Positions 59,059 through 64,000 of a stretch of DNA of 64,000 nucleotides are shown here, piece after piece. Position 1 is the stretch's first letter, and each line of letters opens with the position of its first letter. The stretch is taken from the NCBI GenBank assembly GCA_964019165.1, contig OZ025276.1, positions 1,302,001 through 1,366,000 of the forward strand, given 5' to 3'. This DNA comes from Mastigias papua. Taxonomy: Eukaryota; Cnidaria; Scyphozoa; Rhizostomeae; Mastigiidae. The notes under the pieces are model-generated. The model was not told where the DNA came from. It was given only the letters and a program-made list of their open reading frames with translations, and made no database searches. The position numbers were made by a program, and so were the translations under genes.

Positions 59059-61431
59059 GTTGATTGCCACATGAAATGCTACGTGTGTTGCTTCTGATGC
59101 TCCTACATTATCATCTAAACCAAAGTGAGCTGGTTGGTACTCCTTTGGTGGATCTCTGTGATCTTCTAGGTAACACTTGTCTGTCTTCAGAGAAATCATT
59201 TACAGCTGCTTTTGATGTTCCTTCATCTACCAGCTTGTTTTGTGCATGGACTTCTTTGTCGACATCCACTTCAACGGATTCCTTCTGGTGTCCAAAATCA
59301 GATTCATTAAAAATCACGTCCCTCTTGACAATAACGTTATTGTTCTGCACATCAAATAGACGGTATCCTTTCTGAGTGTCACTGTAGCCCAGAAAACGAA
59401 TTTTGTTGGCTGTCATGTCTAGTTTTCTTCTTTCAGCTTTGGGTATGTGAGCATAAGCAATGCAACCAAAAACTCGATAATGTGACACAGCAGGAACCTT
59501 TCCATACCATCCTTCATATGGTGATTGACCAGTTGTAACAGTTACCACTGTGTTTCTTATGAAGGCTGCAGTGTTAATTGCTTCTGCCCAAAATTCTTTA
59601 CTGAGACCAGATTGATAAACCATTGCTCTTGCAGATTCACGAAGAGTCCACTCATGCGTTCAGCAACACCGTTCTGCTGAGGAGAGTAAGAAATAGAGGT
59701 TTCATGCTTGATTCACTTCTTCTTCATATAATCTTCAAGCGCACATGATGTGTATTCGCCACCATTATCTGTACGCAAGGTTCCAATTTTACAACCAGCC
59801 TCGTTTGTCGCTGCTACTTCAAATTCTTTCAGCTTGGCCAGTACTTCTGATTTCTTCCTAATGAAGTATACTTTAACACACCTTGAGTAGTCATCTATAA
59901 ATGTGACAACGTAGAGCCTACTTGTCAAACTTTGGACTGACATAGGTCCACAAACATCGCTGTGTACAAGCTGTAGCTTTCTGGTAGTCTTGATACCTCC
60001 CAATGATTGGAAAGGTTTTCGGCTCATTTTGCCTTCTACACAACCTTCGCAGACCTTCAGTTTGTCATTTTCTGAGAAATTGATGCCTTTGATGAGACTG
60101 TTCTTCACTGTCTGTAGCACTTGATTTTCATTTATATGTCCCAATCTTTGATGCCATAAATCCAGTTCATGAGGGCTTTCATTCTCTACCTTTTTAGTTT
60201 CATGGGTCTTCGCCGATATTTCTTCATCAGTAATCAGCACGTACATTTTGATAGTGAGTCTGCCTTTACCCCTCACTTTTCCATTGGAGTCCTTTATCCA
60301 ACAACAACTGTGTCAAAATTGCACAATGTACCCCTTCTGTGTGACAGCTCTGACACTAAATAGGTTGCAAGCCAACTTTGGAACAAAGAGCGCTTTATCC
60401 AAAAGAGTAGATATGTCTTTGTTTTGGCGTATCCTCACTGTTATCTTTACTTGTCCTGATCCATACGCTTCTACAGTATGTCCATCACCCAATCTTACTG
60501 TGTCAGGCACATCCAACTCTTGATAGTTTGTCAGTAAATGCTTGTTGGCTGTCGTGGGCTGTGAGGCTCCAGAATCCATTACCAATTGAGTATCATCACC
60601 TTTTCTTGTCTGCTCTGTATTCATGAGAAAGAGCTGGAGGTCTGTAGCATTCTCCCCTTGGTTCTCAGCTGTCTTTGAATTATGTTTATTGTGCTTGAAC
60701 GCTTTCTTGTATTTGAAGCTGTTCTGAGTGCATTCAAAACTCTTATGACCCTCTCTATTGCATTTGTAACATCTTCCTTTGACAAATCGTTTTGCTTCCT
60801 TTTGAACTTGCAATGCTGAATCCTTGCTGCTTGTGAGTGTTACAGCTTTCCTGCTTACATCTCGTTTTTGTTCCTCATTGATGAGCGCTTTTTGGACAAA
60901 TGATAGTGACAAGTCATCTCCTTTTGCTTCCAGAGCTGTTGCTAGAGTTGTATAGCTTGAAGGGAGACTTATCAGCAATGCAACGACTTGTTCGTCTTCA
61001 GCAACTTCGGATCCAAGGGCTGCTAATGTATCTACACTTTTTTTCATGTTCTTCAGGTGATCTTGAACTGATTGCCCTTCTTTCATTTTTGTGGTAAAAT
61101 ATTGTCTCTTGAGAAACAATTTATTTGCCAAAGTATTCCTCTCAAACTGAGCTTTGAGTATATCCCAGAAATCTTCCGGTGTGGTACATGACGTCACCAA
61201 ATAAATCACATTTTACAGAATACCCATCATTAGTGTTGCCATGGCCTTCTGCTTGTCTTTTTCATAGTGGGCTTGAGCTCCATCGCTATCCGCATCAGGA
61301 GAACATGCTGTTCCTTCGACATATTCCCATAGTTCCCTTGCCATGAGAAGATGCTTCATTTGAAATTTCCACATAGGCCAGTTTGATTTGTTCAACTTTT
61401 CAATTTCAAATTTTTCTCCAAATCCTGGCAT
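59059..61431 (-). pseudogene. Copia Gag-protease-integrase polyprotein
   Basis: Starts MPGFGEKFEIEKLNKSNWP (61431). One TAA after MATLMMGIL, then in frame the Gag core QRKR-free LISLPSSYTTLATALE, knuckle CYKCNREGHKSFEC (60775-60730) and protease LVMDSGASQPTT (60590). After a frameshift near 60300: LDLWHQRLGHINENQVL and CEGCVEGKMSRKPF (integrase zinc region), HSDVCGPMSVQSL, FIDDYSR and LRTDNGGEYTSC (catalytic Asp pair). After another shift, WAEAINTAAFIRN and KIRFLGYSDTQKGYRLFD. It ends in RRSQRSTKGVP.. before RT. Confidence 0.85.
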
Positions 61432-61520
61432 CCTTTGTTTTGATTAACAAACTAAACTTAACCAGGTTCAGACTAGTAATAAATAGTACAGTCCTCTAAT
61501 TCAGCACACAGTTTTACGAA

Positions 61521-61534
61521 CTGCGCCCATAACC
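61521..61534 (-). promoter_or_regulatory. Copia primer-binding site (half-tRNA type)
   Basis: Directly after the LTR the minus strand reads ggttatgggcgcag, close to the initiator-methionine anticodon-arm site used by Drosophila copia-type elements, where a cleaved tRNA primes minus-strand synthesis. Confidence 0.6.
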
Positions 61535-61778
61535 TGTTGTTTTCTTGAGAGCAGAGTTTTGATGACAGAAATACGATAGTATCTGATATACTATACCACA
61601 CGGGTCATTGAAATTAACTAACTTGTAACAGAGAACCCTAACCCCTTATATACCCTATGGGATGATAATTATGTAATGCTTCTAGAATAAAAGTAAGCAT
61701 CATACAGCATAGGTCATATACTACATTAAACGATATTACATCATATTAAGTAATCATATTGTTTATGTCAGCATTACA
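61535..61778 (-). repeat. Copia 5' LTR
   Basis: On the minus strand it begins TGTAATGCTGACA (61778) and ends AACAACA (61535), with a TATA box near 61642-61654 (ggtatataagggg on the minus strand). The outer boundary is inferred from the TG; no second LTR is present to compare. Confidence 0.5.
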
Positions 61779-61828
61779 GTGTATGTCCTATGCAGTTCTG
61801 GTTTAATTTGTCATCAATGTTGAGTGTC

Positions 61829-61831
<3 letters not shown>

Positions 61832-61887
<56 letters not shown>
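61832..61887. repeat. (TA)n microsatellite, left of Penelope unit
   Basis: About 28 TA units directly abutting the left inverted arm. A longer (TA)n lies to the right of the unit, so the element probably inserted into a TA repeat or carries it. Confidence 0.95.
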
Positions 61888-61890
<3 letters not shown>

Positions 61891-62195
61891 TCTCATAATA
61901 AAAACAACTGTTTAACGTTTCGCGTATAGCTTCATCAGAAAAATCTTTACCTTTACTTTACAGAGCGCACATATATACATAACCAAAATTGAATAAGTAC
62001 AATGGAAACACAAAAATAGAAACAATACCTTAGAAAAATAATTAGCGAACTTCACACCATCTAACTGGAGGCGTAAAAATGGCACTAAGAAGAAGAGAAC
62101 AATAGAAGAATAGAAGTAGAAAGAATAATAGGAGCTCTACCCCTGAGGATAGAGAGCAAGTGCAACGCACACAATAGATGTAGTAAAGAAAGGAA

Positions 62196-62561
62196 ATGAC
62201 AGAGTTTGAATGGAGAGATGCTGCCTGTTCATCTGATTGTGACTCGTCTGATGTAGTGTATTTGATGGAATGTAGAGTCTGTGGTGTACAGTATGTGGGT
62301 AGTACGTGCACGCCGTTTAGGACTAGGTTTAACAACTATAAGGCGTGTGGTCGTAAGTTTTATGGTGGTTCTTCGGGGATCCCTCAGGCAGAGTTTTTCC
62401 GGCATTTTACCGGGGGAGCGCATGGGGGATTCCTTAAAGATGTTAGTGTTATCATTATAGATAAACTTAATGGGAACGGTAGGCAACGCGAAAGTTTCTG
62501 GCAATATAAGCTGGAAACTTTTGCGCCCCAGGGCCTTAATATTAAGCAGGTTGAGGAATAG
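62196..62561 (+). CDS. GIY-YIG endonuclease of Penelope-like element
   Basis: An open frame; the first dozen codons lie in the inverted arm, so the true protein sequence starts near CSSDCDSSDVVYLMECRVCG. GVQYVGSTCTPFRTRFNNYK is the GIY-YIG core (V-Q-Y and Y-V-G), RQRESFWQYKLETFAPQGLN has the conserved Arg, Glu and the P-x-GLN end. It would nick target DNA for the element. Frame intact to TAG 62561; the RT upstream is lost, so it is the C-terminal piece of a larger protein. Confidence 0.8.
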   Translation: MTEFEWRDAACSSDCDSSDVVYLMECRVCGVQYVGSTCTPFRTRFNNYKACGRKFYGGSSGIPQAEFFRHFTGGAHGGFLKDVSVIIIDKLNGNGRQRESFWQYKLETFAPQGLNIKQVEE

Positions 62562-63059
62562 GATGTTTAGTTGGGTAATTCTGTGCTAGTATAGTTTTCT
62601 TGTTCTCTTGTCTTACACTCTACTCTACCTACACCTCTTCTGGTTTTCGCCATTTTTGTTTATTCTGTGTCTTCGGCATTGACCCTTAGTATAGCTATTT
62701 TGCTAGGTGCTACTCTACTTGGTTTCTTTACGGTCCATTTTTACTCATTTCCTATATCTGTATGTATGAACAGGCAGCATCTCTCCATTCAAACTCTGTC
62801 ATTTCCTTTCTTTACTACATCTATTGTGTGCGTTGCACTTGCTCTCTATCCTCAGGGGTAGAGCTCCTATTATTCTTTCTACTTCTATTCTTCTATTGTT
62901 CTCTTCTTCTTAGTGCCATTTTTACGCCTCCAGTTAGATGGTGTGAAGTTCGCTAATTATTTTTCTAAGGTATTGTTTCTATTTTTGTGTTTCCATTGTA
63001 CTTATTCAATTTTGGTTATGTATATATGTGCGCTCTGTAAAGTAAAGGTAAAGATTTTT

Positions 63060-63080
63060 CTGATGAAGCTATACGCGAAA
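63060..63080 (+). ncRNA. Hammerhead ribozyme-like core
   Basis: CTGATGA (63060-63066), a short GC-closed stem II (GC-tatac-GC) and GAAA (63077-63080), the invariant hammerhead core order, followed by CGTTAAACAG. Penelope pseudo-LTRs are known to encode minimal hammerheads that process their RNA. The same core occurs inverted at 61918-61938 in the other arm. Stems I and III were not confirmed. Confidence 0.5.
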
Positions 63081-63150
63081 CGTTAAACAGTTGTTTTTAT
63101 TATGAGAGTCTATACAAATTTTTAAAAACTTTTAGTGGAAAGGCTATTGA

Positions 63151-63276
<126 letters not shown>

Positions 63277-63321
63277 TGAGTTATGTATAGTTATATTACC
63301 GATTATCATTGTGCTTTAGAC

Positions 63322-63670
63322 CAGTGTTTCCCAACCATTTTTATGATACGGCACCTGTTCTACATAAGAAAATCATACGGGATACCACCAAATAAATATG
63401 TGAAAATACACAGCTAGTGAAGTACAGCCCCTGGTTGATTCCTTATTTCCTAATATATTTATCAATCGTTTATCACTGCTGCTGTCTCTCAAAGCATCAC
63501 TGATTACCAACTGCAGCCAGTTCATTAAGATAAACACAAGACGATTCATTATCTGCATTGAATCCATACTTTTGTGACAAATGAAGCGAGATTTGGCAGT
63601 TTTTCACAGCACACCTTATGATATCTTACGGTACATTCGTGTGCCATGGCACAGTAGTAAGGAGACACTG
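63322..63670. mobile_element. hAT MITE (349 bp)
   Basis: Ends CAGTGTTTCCC and GGAGACACTG form imperfect TIRs. ctttagac (63314-63321) and ctttagat (63671-63678) are a 7/8 target duplication. The interior has the cggcacc/gtgccatggcac palindromic style of hAT MITEs. No coding capacity. Confidence 0.75.
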
Positions 63671-63766
63671 CTTTAGATAAAAAGTATAGAAGTCTAAACT
63701 TTAAGATCTCTGTCTGGTTGTTGAAGCTAATGGGTCGTCACTCTTTGTAAACAAACGAAATTCATT

Positions 63767-64000
63767 TTAGCGATTTGGATGCTTGTCATCAAATTCATTA
63801 GCAACTTTGATCAGTGGTAGCTTATCTACAAGAGGGTTGCTTGAATTCAAAATAGAAAGTGAGTTGAATGTGTGTTGTTTCATTGTTGACCGTAGCCATG
63901 TGTTAATTCTTCTAGCCATAGGAAAAGATCTTTCAGGTGTTGCAGTCGTAGCACCACTGACCAATACAACTTTCACAATGGAAACGATATTTGGTATTAG
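63767..64000 (-). pseudogene. hAT transposase C-terminal dimerisation domain
   Basis: On the minus strand, entering from the right edge: VVLVSGATTATPERSFPMAR, then RINTWLRSTMKQHTFNSLSIL, the hAT dimerisation signature (ATS.ERSFS..RRIK..LRS.M). It ends FDDKHPNR with stop at 63767. The upstream gene lies beyond the window, so completeness is unknown; the visible part is open. Confidence 0.8.

Larger units (their letters stand above)
59059..61778 (-). mobile_element. Copia LTR retrotransposon lacking RT
   Basis: Minus-strand order from the right: 5' LTR, primer-binding site, gag, protease, integrase. The sequence then ends at 59059 in the linker before reverse transcriptase, joined to a Crypton-like repeat. 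RT, RNase H and the 3' LTR are absent, so the copy is a deletion remnant. Confidence 0.85.
61884..63114 (+). mobile_element. Penelope-like fragment with 349-bp inverted arms
   Basis: Arms 61884-62232 and 62766-63114 are inverted copies that I could align without a mismatch (coordinates sum to 124998 throughout). Between them lies a GIY-YIG endonuclease ORF. Penelope elements have GIY-YIG endonucleases, pseudo-LTRs in inverted or tandem layout and hammerhead motifs in those repeats, all seen here. Reverse transcriptase is missing. TA microsatellites flank the unit. Confidence 0.75.

Noticed and set aside
59059..61778. Retrovirus with envelope
   Set aside because: Integrase precedes the missing RT and the primer-binding site is of Copia type; no envelope-like ORF.
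62762..62956. Hydrophobic 64-aa ORF and its mirror at 62042-62335 (minus)
   Set aside because: Same sequence read from both inverted arms of the Penelope unit, in 3' repeat DNA; coding is unlikely.

Overview
This window looks like AT-rich, repeat-laden nuclear DNA from an invertebrate animal. There are spliced, intron-bearing reading frames, long AT microsatellites, and an unusually wide set of metazoan transposable elements. No bacterial, phage or organelle features are seen. The element repertoire (Helitron, PIF/Harbinger, Kolobok-like THAP transposase, hAT, Mutator-like, Crypton-like, DIRS, Penelope, BEL/Pao, Copia, Gypsy, RTE, CR1-like and restriction-endonuclease LINEs) would suit a sponge, cnidarian or other early-branching or marine invertebrate. 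I cannot fix the taxon from sequence alone. Nearly every recognisable coding region belongs to a mobile element, and most are broken.

Layout. 1-3105: flank and a hAT transposon. 3106-4847: a LINE tail and a tandem duplication carrying two Tigger/pogo-like MITEs. 4923-9585: a decayed short ORF, then about 4 kb with no recognisable gene. 9586-14245: a degenerate Helitron (N-terminal protein, HUH Rep, PIF1 helicase, 3' hairpin with CTAG end). 14246-19003: two sister LINEs of the restriction-like-endonuclease type on the minus strand. 19004-21615: half of a foldback element, a LINE scrap and the 3' half of a DIRS element. 22883-29419: a Harbinger with matching TIRs and a TTA target duplication. 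Its MADF-BESS gene is split by a 2.6 kb hAT-like insertion. 30686-36869: Copia (interrupted by another hAT with an 8-bp target duplication), BEL/Pao and Gypsy fragments. 36895-40117: a Myb/SANT-like gene cut by a LINE, and a Mutator-like transposase. 40223-45844: a Kolobok-like THAP transposase interrupted by a half foldback copy and by an RTE LINE. 46230-46740: the one likely host-type gene remnant, a Bcl-2 homologue with BH1 and BH2 motifs. 48770-49363: a complete near-perfect palindrome of the foldback family. 49369-50936: two unassigned ORFs. 51936-59058: a LINE tail, a second Mutator-like gene and two Crypton-like tyrosine recombinase copies. 59059-61778: a Copia element lacking reverse transcriptase. 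61884-63114: a Penelope fragment with a GIY-YIG endonuclease between apparently perfect 349-bp inverted arms that contain a hammerhead-like core. 63322-64000: a hAT MITE and a hAT C-terminus.

The genes do not form a shared pathway. The locus reads as layered insertions, and several can be ordered by nesting: RTE into Kolobok, hAT into Harbinger, hAT into Copia, LINE after the Myb ORF. Premature TGA codons recur where relatives carry arginine, which suggests CpG (CGA to TGA) decay of old copies. The best candidates for something undescribed are the foldback family with a small cysteine-rich ORF whose half copies break at the hairpin loop, and the inverted Penelope arrangement. All family names come from reading motifs by eye; no database search was run.
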